Shown piece after piece: positions 45,688 through 53,042 of a DNA stretch of 64,000 nucleotides. The DNA is from Pseudomonadota bacterium (lineage in GTDB: Bacteria; Pseudomonadota; Alphaproteobacteria; Rhodobacterales; Rhodobacteraceae). How positions within the stretch are numbered: the stretch's first letter is position 1; each line of letters starts with the position of its first letter. The stretch lies in the NCBI GenBank assembly GCA_020161615.1, contig JAIUPD010000003.1, forward strand, positions 310,001 to 374,000. Direction: 5' to 3'. The notes under the pieces were generated by a model that was given only the letters and a program-made list of their open reading frames with translations, ran no database searches and was not told where the DNA came from. The translations under genes and the position numbers were made by a program.

Positions 45688-48411
45688 TCAGCGCGCGGCG
45701 AGCGTCTGGCGGTCGATCTTGCCGGTGCCGGTCTTCGGCAGCGCGTCGCAATACTCGATCAGGCGGGGGTATTTGAACGGCTGCAACCGCTCCTTGACGA
45801 AATCACGGATCGAGGCGTCCATGGCCGGCCCCGGCTGGGCGCCGCCCCGCAGATGCACGAAGGCCCTCAGCGTCATCCGCTTGTCCTCCAGCGCGTGGGC
45901 GAGGACGGCGCATTCGTGGATATCGGGATGCTCGGCCAGGCATTTCTCCACCTCGCCGGGCCAGACCCATTGGCCCGAGACCTTGATCAGCTCATCAGCG
46001 CGACCCTGGAAGTAATAATACCCGTCCCGCTCGACAAAGCGGTCGCCGGTATAAATCCAGTCGCCGCGCATCGTGTCGCGGGTCTTGTCGGGCCGGTTCC
46101 AATAGGCGGGGGCCGAGGAATGGCCACGCACCAGCATCACCCCTTCCTCGCCCGGCCTGGCCTCGGCCCCCTCGGGCGTCAGCAGCCGGATTTCATAGCC
46201 CGGGACGCGCGCGCCTGCCGCGCCCAGCCGGTGATCGTCCAGCCGGTTCGACAGATACACATGCAGCATCTCGGTCGAGCCCAGACCCTCGGTCGGGCCA
46301 TGCCCCGCCAGCCGCACCCAGATGTTGTAGACATCCTCGGACAGGATCTCGGCCGCGGACATGCTTTGCCTCAGGGACGAGAAATCGGCGCCCTCCGCCC
46401 GCGGGCTGCGGGCGATGGCGGTGAAAAGCGTGGGCAGGCCGAAGAAGACCGTCGGCCGGAACCGCTCGATTGTGTCGATCACCGCCTCGGGCCGGGGCTG
46501 GCCGGGCATCAGCACCGTGGTCGCACCGACCGAAAAGGGGAAGGTGAAGGCATTGCCGAACCCATAGGCGAAGAAGATCTTCGGCACCGAGAAGCACAGA
46601 TCGTCCGCGCGCAGCCGCAGCACGTTCCGCCCGAAGGACAGGTCGGAATAGGCCATGTCGTGATGCAGATGAACGATCCCCTTGGGCCGCCCGGTCGAAC
46701 CCGAGGAATACATCCAGAAGGCCATGTCGTCGGGCCCGGTATCGGCCGCCTCCAGCGTGGTCGGCTGGCCTTGCAGAAAGGCCTCGGCCGTCTCGAACCC
46801 CTCGGCCGCGCCGTTCACGGTGATGACGCGGGCCACATCGGTCCCCGCCAGAACCTCAGGCCGGAAGTGCGCCGCCAGCGCGGCCTCGCACAGGGCCATC
46901 CGCGCGCCGGTGTCCGTCAGGAAATAGTTCAGCGTCTCGTCCGGGGTCTGGGTGTTCAGCAGCACCGGCACAAAGCCCGCCCGCACCGCGCCGAAGAAGG
47001 CGGCGGGATAAGCGGGCGTGTCGTCGAGGAAGAAGGGAATACGCTCGCCCCGTTTCAGCCCGGCCTTGGTGAAGGCATGCCCCCAGCGCGCGGCCTCGGC
47101 GATCAGCTCGCGGTAGGTCAGCGTTCCGGCGGGGCCGGTGACGGCGGGCTTGTCCGGGTTGCGGGCAAGGTTCTGCCACAGGATCTCGGAACAGTTGGGA
47201 TGCGCGGCCTTGTCGAAACCGATCTCCAGAGCGCCCGGCGTCCCCTCGCCCACCGGGTCAGTGATCGCGTCGGGATGGGCGCGTTTCTCGGCCTCGTAGC
47301 GGGCGGCGAAACCGGGGGCGAGTTTGCGCAGGCGGTCCATGTCGACCCGGCCCGAGCGGGTGATGTAGTCGAAGGCGAAGTCGAGGGGCGCCTTCTCCAT
47401 CCGCTCGCCGAACGTGTCGTACCACCCGGCCGAGGTATTGGCCGCATCGACAATCTTGCGGGCAATCGGCAGGCGCGCGGCTTCGAACCGGGCCAGCCCC
47501 TCGCGCCAATCCTCGGTCGCGGCCAGGGCCTCGACCAGCGCGATCACATCCTCGAAGGCCAGCCGCGTGCCCGAGCCGATGGAGAAATGCGCGGTATGCG
47601 CGGCGTCGCCGACGATGACGTAGCGGTCATGCACCCAGCGCTTGCACCAGAGGCGCGGGAACTGCCGCCAGATCGACTTGTTGGTGATCAGCTCGGCCCC
47701 GTCCAGCACCTCGGCAAACAGCTCCTGACAGAGCGCTGCGCTGGCCTTTTCGTCCATCTGCCCGAAACCGTAGCGCTCGAAGGTCTCATGCTCGCATTCG
47801 ACGATGAAGGTCGAGCGGTCGGGCGCGAAACGGTAGTGATGCGCGTTCATCGGCCCCTTGGGGGTGCGGATGAAGCTCTGGGTCAGCGTGTCGAAGGGCC
47901 GCGTCGCGCCGAACCAGGCGAAATGGCAGTTGAAATGCTCGATCTCGGGCGCGAAGTCGGCCTCGAAACTGCGGCGGACCAGCGAATTGAGGCCATCCGC
48001 GCCCAGCACCACATCCGCCTCCAGCGCCGCGAGGTCGCTGATCGTGGTCTCGAACCTTATGTCGATGCCCAGCCCCTCGGCGTGCTCGCGCAGGATCTCG
48101 ATCAGGTCGAGCCGCCCCAGCGCCGTGAAGCCCACCCCGTCCAGGATCACCTGATCCTCGGGATGGTTCAGGGTCATGTTCTGCCAGCGCTCCATATGCG
48201 GGACGATCAGCGCGTGCATCTCCGGGTCCGAGGCGCGCAGGAAATCCAGCGCCTGATCCGAGAAGACCACCCCGAAGCCGAAGGTCGCCCCCTTCGGGTT
48301 CTGCTCGAACACCGTGACCTGAACCTGCGGCATCTTCCGCCGCATCAGGATCGCCGCATAGAGGCCCGCAGGCCCGCCCCCGACAATGGCCATGCGCTGA
48401 AGTTGCGCCAT
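45688..48411 (-). CDS. Fused flavin aryl-CoA hydroxylase and aryl-CoA ligase
   Basis: One uninterrupted 907-residue frame. Residues 1 to about 385 are a group A flavin monooxygenase: FAD dinucleotide fold IVGGGPAGLYAA (~9-20), FGFGVVFSDQALD, and VGDAAHTAHFSIGSGTRLA (~267), most like salicylyl-CoA 5-hydroxylase and 2-aminobenzoyl-CoA monooxygenase. Residues about 400 to 907 are an acyl-adenylate/CoA ligase of the benzoate-CoA type: YSSGSTGRPKG (~568), TEGLGSTEMLH, and a C-terminal PKTGTGKIDR with the catalytic Lys (~898). It can therefore activate an aromatic acid and hydroxylate the CoA ester. With gentisate genes after it, salicylate (or 3- or 4-hydroxybenzoate) is the likely substrate. ATG 48411 follows GGGAGGGG. 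Divergent IclR regulator. Confidence 0.85.
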   Translation of the reverse strand: MAQLQRMAIVGGGPAGLYAAILMRRKMPQVQVTVFEQNPKGATFGFGVVFSDQALDFLRASDPEMHALIVPHMERWQNMTLNHPEDQVILDGVGFTALGRLDLIEILREHAEGLGIDIRFETTISDLAALEADVVLGADGLNSLVRRSFEADFAPEIEHFNCHFAWFGATRPFDTLTQSFIRTPKGPMNAHHYRFAPDRSTFIVECEHETFERYGFGQMDEKASAALCQELFAEVLDGAELITNKSIWRQFPRLWCKRWVHDRYVIVGDAAHTAHFSIGSGTRLAFEDVIALVEALAATEDWREGLARFEAARLPIARKIVDAANTSAGWYDTFGERMEKAPLDFAFDYITRSGRVDMDRLRKLAPGFAARYEAEKRAHPDAITDPVGEGTPGALEIGFDKAAHPNCSEILWQNLARNPDKPAVTGPAGTLTYRELIAEAARWGHAFTKAGLKRGERIPFFLDDTPAYPAAFFGAVRAGFVPVLLNTQTPDETLNYFLTDTGARMALCEAALAAHFRPEVLAGTDVARVITVNGAAEGFETAEAFLQGQPTTLEAADTGPDDMAFWMYSSGSTGRPKGIVHLHHDMAYSDLSFGRNVLRLRADDLCFSVPKIFFAYGFGNAFTFPFSVGATTVLMPGQPRPEAVIDTIERFRPTVFFGLPTLFTAIARSPRAEGADFSSLRQSMSAAEILSEDVYNIWVRLAGHGPTEGLGSTEMLHVYLSNRLDDHRLGAAGARVPGYEIRLLTPEGAEARPGEEGVMLVRGHSSAPAYWNRPDKTRDTMRGDWIYTGDRFVERDGYYYFQGRADELIKVSGQWVWPGEVEKCLAEHPDIHECAVLAHALEDKRMTLRAFVHLRGGAQPGPAMDASIRDFVKERLQPFKYPRLIEYCDALPKTGTGKIDRQTLAAR

Positions 48412-48479
48412 CGTTTTCCCCTCCCGACCGAAACGCGTCGCGGCGGACGTTAGAAAATAATTCCCCAGGATGCAACTAA

Positions 48480-48494
48480 TTCTGTATAGCGGAA
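48480..48494. promoter_or_regulatory. Candidate IclR operator between fused enzyme and regulator
   Basis: TTCTG-TATAG-CGGAA, an imperfect inverted repeat in the middle of a 171-bp AT-rich intergenic region between divergent starts. A second AT-rich dyad, GAAAATAATTCC, lies nearby (about 48,453). IclR-family activators usually bind such 14-15 bp dyads overlapping the promoter. Its effector may be the aromatic acid. Confidence 0.38.
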
Positions 48495-48582
48495 ACCATA
48501 AGATACCCGCCACGCCCCGGCCAGCGTTGTCTGCCGGGGTGGTCGCTGGTATCAACGCGGGACCGAAACGGGGGCCGGACGG

Positions 48583-49386
48583 ATGACGAAAGAGCCGAAA
48601 GACAGCGGTGCGGGCGGGGGCATCCAATCCCTCGACGCGGCGCTGAAGGTGCTGGCGCAAATGGCCCGCTCGGGCGGGCCGATCTCGCTGACCGATCTCG
48701 CCCGCGAAACCGACATGCCGCCCAGCAAGGTGCACCGCTACCTCGCCTCGTTCCTGGCGGCTGGGCTGGTGGCGCAGGGCGGGCGGTCGGGAAAATACGA
48801 CCTGGGCCGCGGCGCGATCGAGTTGGGACTCGCCGCGCTGGACCGGCACGATTTCGTCAACGCCCCCTCGGCCCATCTGGCTGACTTGCGCGAGGAGACG
48901 GGTCTCACGGTGCTGCTGTCGGTCTGGGGCGCGGGCGGCGCGACCGTGGTGCGGTGGGAGCGCGCGGCCTCGCCGGTCGTCACCTCGATGGGGCTGGGGA
49001 CCACGCTGCCGCTCCTCAATTCCTCGACCGGACGGGTGTTCCTGGCCTATGGCCCCCGCCCGCCGATGGAACAGCAGCTGGGCCTGGAACTGGCCCGCGC
49101 CCGCAAGACGCCCGAAATCCTGTCGGATGCCGAACCCAGCCGCGCCGGGATCGAGGCGCTGGCCGAAAAGGTTCGCGCGCAGGGCTATGCCACGGTTGCA
49201 GGCGATTACATCCCGGGGCTGGCGGCGGTGGCGGCGCCGCTGCTGGACTGGCAGGGACAGGCGCAGGCGGTAATCACCCTGATCGGCACCAGCCGCGAGA
49301 CGATCCGCGAAGGTGCCCCGCCGATCGCCCGCCTGCTCGATTTCTGCCGGGCGCATTCTTTCGCGCCCCTCGGCGCGGCGGGCTGA
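48583..49386 (+). CDS. IclR-family transcription regulator
   Basis: A 267-residue regulator with an N-terminal winged helix (GGIQSLDAALKVLAQMAR, TDMPPSKVHRYLASFLAAG) and a C-terminal effector domain ending AVITLIGTSRETIREGAPP. It is divergent from the gentisate operon, hence its probable controller; members of this family often sense aromatic acids. ATG 48583 follows GGACGG-like sequence only, so the start is moderately sure. Its stop is 6 bp from that of the convergent META gene. Confidence 0.88.
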   Translation: MTKEPKDSGAGGGIQSLDAALKVLAQMARSGGPISLTDLARETDMPPSKVHRYLASFLAAGLVAQGGRSGKYDLGRGAIELGLAALDRHDFVNAPSAHLADLREETGLTVLLSVWGAGGATVVRWERAASPVVTSMGLGTTLPLLNSSTGRVFLAYGPRPPMEQQLGLELARARKTPEILSDAEPSRAGIEALAEKVRAQGYATVAGDYIPGLAAVAAPLLDWQGQAQAVITLIGTSRETIREGAPPIARLLDFCRAHSFAPLGAAG

Positions 49387-49392
49387 GCCCGT

Positions 49393-49794
49393 TCAGGGCT
49401 GGCGCTGCAAGGCCAGGGTGCCGCCATCGGGGGCGGTCAGGGTCACGGCGGCGGTCGCCAGATCCAGCGCGACCTGGAGCGGCTGAGCCAAAAGGGCAAA
49501 GATCGCCTCTTCCTGCTCCCCCAGCCCGCCCGGGCAGGCCATGCGGGTGCTGGCCAGCGGTCCCAGGGTCAGGATGCCCTCGGCCTGCGTGCCCTCACCG
49601 CCGAAGCGGTTGCAGCCGCTGGTCCCCGAGACCCGGCCGCCTTCCTCGAAGACGATCTCGGGCTCGTTGACGGTCGCCGCACCCGAGACGGCGACGATGG
49701 TCCAGCGGGTGCCCGCCTGCCCCGCGTCCTCGGCCGCAGCGCCCAGCGGCAGAAGGGCCAGCGCCCCGGCGACCAGCGTGGTGAGGTGTTTCAT
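49393..49794 (-). CDS. META-domain (HslJ-like) exported protein
   Basis: A 133-residue protein with a signal peptide (cleavage near GAAAE). The META domain is recognised by WTIVAVSGAATVNEPEIVF, GTSGCNRFGGEG and LGPLASTRMACPGGLGEQE, with its two conserved cysteines. Members such as HslJ are linked to heat and novobiocin resistance in E. coli. Here it is a single gene; function unproven. Confidence 0.86.
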   Translation of the reverse strand: MKHLTTLVAGALALLPLGAAAEDAGQAGTRWTIVAVSGAATVNEPEIVFEEGGRVSGTSGCNRFGGEGTQAEGILTLGPLASTRMACPGGLGEQEEAIFALLAQPLQVALDLATAAVTLTAPDGGTLALQRQP

Positions 49795-50136
49795 GGGGTG
49801 ACCCTTTCCGTGCATGCCTCTGGAACCCGTGTTCGGGGCGAGACTGGCAGCATCGGAGCGATTCTTGAACGGGGCGCGAGAGGGCCGCGCGGGATTCCCG
49901 CTCATGGCCAAGAGCCAAGACCTGTTCCGCTGCGCCGGGTGAAGGGGTCGGTCCTTCGCCCGATCAGGCGCGGCCCCGGGACCGGCCCCCTCCTCGCCGC
50001 GTCTTGCGCGCCGGGCGGGATGCACACCCGCAGTGAATGCCCCCGTCGCACCGACGCCGATTGCCCCTACAGACGATTTTGACAAGCAACAGGCGTTGTG
50101 TTTGCCTGACGGTGTCCTGATTGACGAGGAGCTTCC
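49795..50136. other. 342-bp intergenic region with a weak promoter candidate
   Basis: Between the divergent META gene and a lipoprotein gene. Mostly GC-rich without coding features. TTGACA at 50,079-50,084 with a weak -10 (TTGCCT at 50,102-50,107, spacing 17) could drive the lipoprotein gene; it also has AGGAG before the GTG at 50,137. No RNA gene seen. Confidence 0.35.
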
Positions 50137-50568
50137 GTGCGAATTCCTGTTTCGGCCGCTCTGGCCTTCGCCCTGGCCGGCTGCGTTCCTCAAACCCCCT
50201 CGACATCAGGCGGGTCCGGTTCTGCCGTTGTCGAGGCTGTACCCTTCGACATCGCGGGGATGCTCAGCACCTATTTTGCAGAGAACCCCGGCGCGAGCCG
50301 TTTCTCCTTGCTGAACAGGAGGGGCGAAGGCTTTCGATTCAATCGCGACGGATCGGTGGATCACGTCGCGTTCGGAGCCACCTCGGGCCTGACCTGGCCG
50401 ACGCGTGTCACGGAAGCGCAAGGAAATCGCTTCTGCGTGGCACCGTCCGGGGGATGGACGGGCGCCTGTACCTCGCTTTACGGTAACCTCGAGGGCCCCC
50501 TTACGGCGACCATCACCTTCGGCAACGGGCGCCAACGCACGGATGTTCTGACCTTCTCGGCCGGCTGA
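50137..50568 (+). CDS. Predicted lipoprotein, last chromosomal gene before the prophage
   Basis: A 143-residue protein starting with GTG (AGGAG seven bases upstream). Lipobox LAGC at about residues 13-16. A Ser/Gly linker is followed by a domain with a cysteine pair (FCVAPSGGWTGAC). Function unknown. It ends 112 bp before the tRNA-Leu fragment, so it probably belongs to the chromosome rather than the prophage. Confidence 0.68.
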   Translation: MRIPVSAALAFALAGCVPQTPSTSGGSGSAVVEAVPFDIAGMLSTYFAENPGASRFSLLNRRGEGFRFNRDGSVDHVAFGATSGLTWPTRVTEAQGNRFCVAPSGGWTGACTSLYGNLEGPLTATITFGNGRQRTDVLTFSAG

Positions 50569-50680
50569 TGAAGGCCCCTGTCGCGTGGTGGGTGTCTTCT
50601 CGGGCCTATGGGCGAGGGGACCGGTTCTGCCGCTCCGCTCCGATGCATCCGACGAGCTCGGCAGAATACTCCAAGGTGAT

Positions 50681-50735
50681 TGGTGCCCGAGGCGAGATTC
50701 GAACTCGCACACCCGTTAGGGCGGAGGATTTTGAA
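50681..50735 (-). other. tRNA-Leu(CAA) 3' fragment: prophage attachment site (att)
   Basis: On the minus strand the 55 bases read from the anticodon loop (TTCAAAATCC, anticodon CAA) through a long variable arm, T arm (GCGAG TTCGAAT CTCGC) and 3' acceptor strand (CTCGGGC A) to an encoded CCA. The 5' half is absent: no GCCCGAG acceptor strand is found upstream, and the bases before the loop cannot pair with the anticodon stem. This is what is left when a phage integrates in the 3' part of a tRNA gene. The tRNA reads towards the chromosome (left), so the restored tRNA should stand at the far right end of the prophage. Confidence 0.8.
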
Positions 50736-50795
50736 TTTAGCCGATTCCTCACGGCTTCAACATCTTGGCCCGATCTGTTCACCAAGACATAAAGT

Positions 50796-50810
50796 GAACA
50801 TCCGTAGAAC
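50796..50810. promoter_or_regulatory. Candidate LexA (SOS) box 1
   Basis: GAAC-ATCCGTA-GAAC, which on the minus strand is GTTC-N7-GTTC, the alphaproteobacterial LexA site. It lies between the SOS peptidase gene and the tRNA fragment, with no convincing gene directly downstream. It may be a chance match or may serve an unseen small gene. Confidence 0.4.
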
Positions 50811-50842
50811 AGGTGAATGGCCAATACCGCGCCCTATGGCGC

Positions 50843-51463
50843 TCACCTCAGATCGTCAATCAGCTCCAGCGCCCCATCCGGCAGCGGCCGCTGAAGCTCG
50901 GCCGCGGGGGCGCCCTGTAGCCAGACTTGCCAGTCGTCGGGCTCGATCAGGATGACAGGCATCGCCTTGGGATGGATCGGCCGGACCTCGGCATTGGGCT
51001 CGCAGGTGAGAAAGGCGAACAGGTCGTCGGTCGTCTCACCGTCCTTCAGCTTGCGCATCGACCGCCACTCGGGCACCCATAGCCCCGCAAAGAAAGCCTG
51101 ATGCTCGCTGATCACCCGGAACCAGGCGTTGCCCGCTCCCTTGCCGCGCGGCTCCGCAAATCGGTCGAAAGGCACGAGACAGCGGTGGTCAGGCCCCAGC
51201 CATCGGCGCCAATGAGGCGAGCCGACATTTCGGACGTTGGTGACGCCCCGGTCGATCCCCGAGGGGCTGTGATATTGCGGCGGCGAGGGGAGGCCCCAGC
51301 GCGCCACCCGCAGCACCGCCCCATCCTCCCCCTGCGTCAGGATCGGTGCCAGCCTGTCGGGGTAGATGTCGCCGGGCTCCATGTTGCCCGCGCGGTTGCT
51401 GATTCCGGGAAACAGCCTGCGCATCGCCTCGACGGCGGTGGTCTGGTTGTAGAGGTTGCACAT
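50843..51463 (-). CDS. SOS response-associated peptidase (YedK/HMCES family)
   Basis: A 206-residue SRAP-domain protein. Cys2 (MCNLYNQ), which in this family forms a DNA-protein crosslink with abasic sites, is present after Met removal. Other conserved segments: RWGLPSP, TNVRN, CLVPFDRFAEP and HPKAMPVIL. Start ATG 51463 places Cys at position 2, as required; the longer frame from 51,523 would not. A LexA box lies upstream of the next gene on the same strand (51,743). Confidence 0.9.
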   Translation of the reverse strand: MCNLYNQTTAVEAMRRLFPGISNRAGNMEPGDIYPDRLAPILTQGEDGAVLRVARWGLPSPPQYHSPSGIDRGVTNVRNVGSPHWRRWLGPDHRCLVPFDRFAEPRGKGAGNAWFRVISEHQAFFAGLWVPEWRSMRKLKDGETTDDLFAFLTCEPNAEVRPIHPKAMPVILIEPDDWQVWLQGAPAAELQRPLPDGALELIDDLR

Positions 51464-51526
51464 GGATCCGTTCATCCCTCGCAATCTGAGGGTGACCATG
51501 CGAGCCGGCCAGCGACCGGTCAATCC

Positions 51527-51733
51527 CTATCTCAATGGCGGCCGCTCACGCAGCACCCTGGCGCCATGCTGGAGCGTCAGCCGGTCCTGCGGCCTCTCGC
51601 TCTGCAGGGCGTCCCAGGCCGCTTTCATGGCCGTGAAACTCCCGGCCGCAACCGTCTCGTGCAAATGCGGGCCTTTTGCCCAGATGATGTAGAGGGCGGC
51701 GTTTTCGTCGAATTTGGGTTCGTGGATTTGCAT
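51527..51733 (-). CDS. Small prophage protein of unknown function, SOS-box adjacent
   Basis: A 68-residue protein (MQIHEPKFDENAALYIIWAK) without membrane segment. Its ATG (51,731-51,733) is only 9 bp from a GTTC-N7-GTTC LexA box on the same strand, and it is 64 bp upstream of the SRAP gene, so the two may be one SOS-induced unit. No clear ribosome site is seen, which suggests a short or leaderless message. Function unknown. Confidence 0.6.
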   Translation of the reverse strand: MQIHEPKFDENAALYIIWAKGPHLHETVAAGSFTAMKAAWDALQSERPQDRLTLQHGARVLRERPPLR

Positions 51734-51742
51734 GTTAGGTTA

Positions 51743-51757
51743 GAACATAGAGCGAAC
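51743..51757. promoter_or_regulatory. Candidate LexA (SOS) box 2
   Basis: GAAC-ATAGAGC-GAAC (minus strand GTTC-GCTCTAT-GTTC), directly upstream of the small gene at 51,733 and the SRAP gene. The position, in the promoter of an SOS-associated peptidase gene, makes this the better supported of the two boxes. Confidence 0.65.
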
Positions 51758-51822
51758 ATATTCTTTGGGCAATCCCCCTCGCACCCCTCGACGCCCGCCG
51801 CCCTCACGCCTACATCCGGCAC

Positions 51823-52008
51823 ATGTACCCATCCGGCGAAATCACTCTCCGCGTCGACTGCGCCTGCGGCCATACCGCCGAGCTACGGGCGGAGGATGTC
51901 GGCTGCGACCCTCTCTATTTCAAAGGCTGGGATCGCCTGCGGTGCAGCCGGTGCGGGCGGAAAGGGCGCCCCGCGGCCATCATGCGCAGCTGGTCACCTG
52001 CGAAATAG
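51823..52008 (+). CDS. Small zinc-ribbon-like prophage protein
   Basis: A 61-residue protein with four cysteines in a ribbon-like spacing: DCACGHTAEL (CxC) and RCSRCGRKG (CxxC). It may bind DNA, RNA or protein. It is the first gene of the plus-strand early group with the 72-aa gene and the Xre regulator. No strong ribosome site; family unknown. Confidence 0.5.
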   Translation: MYPSGEITLRVDCACGHTAELRAEDVGCDPLYFKGWDRLRCSRCGRKGRPAAIMRSWSPAK

Positions 52009-52020
52009 GCCCGCAAAAGT

Positions 52021-52067
52021 TACGCCTAGCGTGATTTTGCCCTTGCAATGCGATTACGCATAGCGTA
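52021..52067. promoter_or_regulatory. Pair of TACGC-N3-GCGTR operators
   Basis: Two similar dyads: TACGC-CTA-GCGTG (52,021-52,033) and TACGC-ATA-GCGTA (52,055-52,067), 34 bp centre to centre, i.e. about three helical turns. They lie in the leader of the 72-residue gene and the Xre regulator, overlapping the likely promoter. This fits binding by a small dimeric phage repressor, possibly the Xre protein itself. Confidence 0.6.
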
Positions 52068-52115
52068 TCTGTAGAGCATGGAAACGGGCGATGCCCACTG
52101 ATTGGAGAGACCGTG

Positions 52116-52331
52116 ATGAACAGCTTCGCCATTTTCGCCAACGGCGCTTACTGGGGCACTTGGGCCAGCATTGACGCCGAGTCTGCGATGCAGGCTGCTG
52201 CCGACGAAGTCGGGACGGAAGGCAATACCGATGGCCTGGTCGCGCATGAGGTCACGGCCGATCAGGTGACGGCGCTCGACGAATGGTCTGCAAATGGCTC
52301 GCCCGCCAGCGAATGCCCGATCAAGGCTTGA
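52116..52331 (+). CDS. Small prophage protein of unknown function
   Basis: A 71-residue protein starting at ATG 52116 (or GTG 52113, 72 residues) with GGAGAG eight bases upstream. It has a beta-rich start (SFAIFANGAYWGTWASI) and a helical middle. Four bases after its stop the Xre regulator starts, so they are co-expressed under the paired operators. Function unknown. Confidence 0.65.
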   Translation: MNSFAIFANGAYWGTWASIDAESAMQAAADEVGTEGNTDGLVAHEVTADQVTALDEWSANGSPASECPIKA

Positions 52332-52334
52332 TCC

Positions 52335-52565
52335 ATGACCCCCGAAGAGATCCGCACCGCCCGCGAGACGCTGGGCCTCATGCAGGCCCAGCTTGCCGCC
52401 GTCATGGGATTGCGGGGCGCGGCGGCCGTGAGCGAATGGGAGAAGGGAAAGCGCACACCGGATGGCCGCAGCATCCGCCTCCTGCGCGCTTATCTCGATG
52501 GATACAGGCCCTCGGACTGGCCGCTGCAGCCTCAGCCCCCCACCGCCCCCACCAGCCCGTCATAG
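52335..52565 (+). CDS. Xre/Cro-like helix-turn-helix regulator
   Basis: A 76-residue protein with a single HTH: EIRTARETLGLMQAQLAAVM, then AAVSEWEKGKRTPDGRSI. It likely acts as a Cro-type repressor on the paired dyads upstream, setting lysogenic or lytic choice. Its last 34 bases overlap the convergent Rz1-like gene. Confidence 0.83.
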   Translation: MTPEEIRTARETLGLMQAQLAAVMGLRGAAAVSEWEKGKRTPDGRSIRLLRAYLDGYRPSDWPLQPQPPTAPTSPS

Positions 52566-52795
52566 CCCTGCACCGCCAGCCCGCGCCGCCCCTCGCAGGT
52601 GATCAGCGCATCACCCATCCGGCCGACGATCAGGCGCCAGTCCCCGCCGCCCAGTAGATCGGCCGGGGCGGCGCAGGGCAGCCGCGCCTCAGTCGGCAGG
52701 GGTGCCGTCTGCACCCCACCGGGCGCGGAGCCCAGACAGGTCGTCAGGCTGAGGGACAAGGCAAGCGCGGGGATCGGCGAGGATGGCATGGTCAT
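52532..52795 (-). CDS. Rz1-like outer-membrane spanin lipoprotein
   Basis: An 87-residue protein with a lipobox-like LTTC at about 17-20 and a short Pro/Gly-rich mature part. Its first 107 bp overlap the 3' end of the Rz-like gene in another frame, which is the hallmark of Rz/Rz1 pairs. As o-spanin it would join the i-spanin across the periplasm to fuse inner and outer membranes at lysis. The homology itself is too weak to see; the call rests on lipobox and arrangement. Confidence 0.62.
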   Translation of the reverse strand: MTMPSSPIPALALSLSLTTCLGSAPGGVQTAPLPTEARLPCAAPADLLGGGDWRLIVGRMGDALITCEGRRGLAVQGYDGLVGAVGG

Positions 52796-53042
52796 GCTCC
52801 TGGGATCGGGCGCGCTGCGCGTCCTCGCGCTGGCGCAGGTCGTATTCGGTGCGGGACAGCGCCTCGGCCGCGTCGAAGATCCGGCGCTGCACGCGGCTGC
52901 GGTCCTCGGCCTGCTGCGCGGCCTCCCGGTCGCCGCGCCAGGACCAGGCGGCGCCGAAGGCTGCGACGTGAGAGGCCACCAGCGCCGCGCCCACCAGCGG
53001 CCAGATCCAGGCGCCGAGGCGGTCGAGCAGCAGGCGGATCAC
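52689..53042 (-). CDS. Rz-like inner-membrane spanin
   Basis: A 117-residue protein: one N-terminal transmembrane segment (WIWPLVGAALVASHVAAFGA), then a charged coiled-coil stretch (DREAAQQAEDRSRVQRRIFD) and a C-terminal part overlapping Rz1. It matches the i-spanin plan. It starts with a 4-bp overlap on the gene upstream, as part of the lysis cassette. Confidence 0.7.
   Translation of the reverse strand: MIRLLLDRLGAWIWPLVGAALVASHVAAFGAAWSWRGDREAAQQAEDRSRVQRRIFDAAEALSRTEYDLRQREDAQRARSQEHDHAILADPRACLVPQPDDLSGLRARWGADGTPAD

Noticed and set aside
45688-48411. Hydroxylase and ligase as two genes or a frameshift artefact
   Set aside because: The frame is continuous and there is no in-frame start with a ribosome site at the junction near 47,240.
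50606-50824. A 72-codon minus-strand frame over the tRNA-Leu fragment
   Set aside because: Start is only TTG, the frame crosses the tRNA remnant and has no ribosome site.
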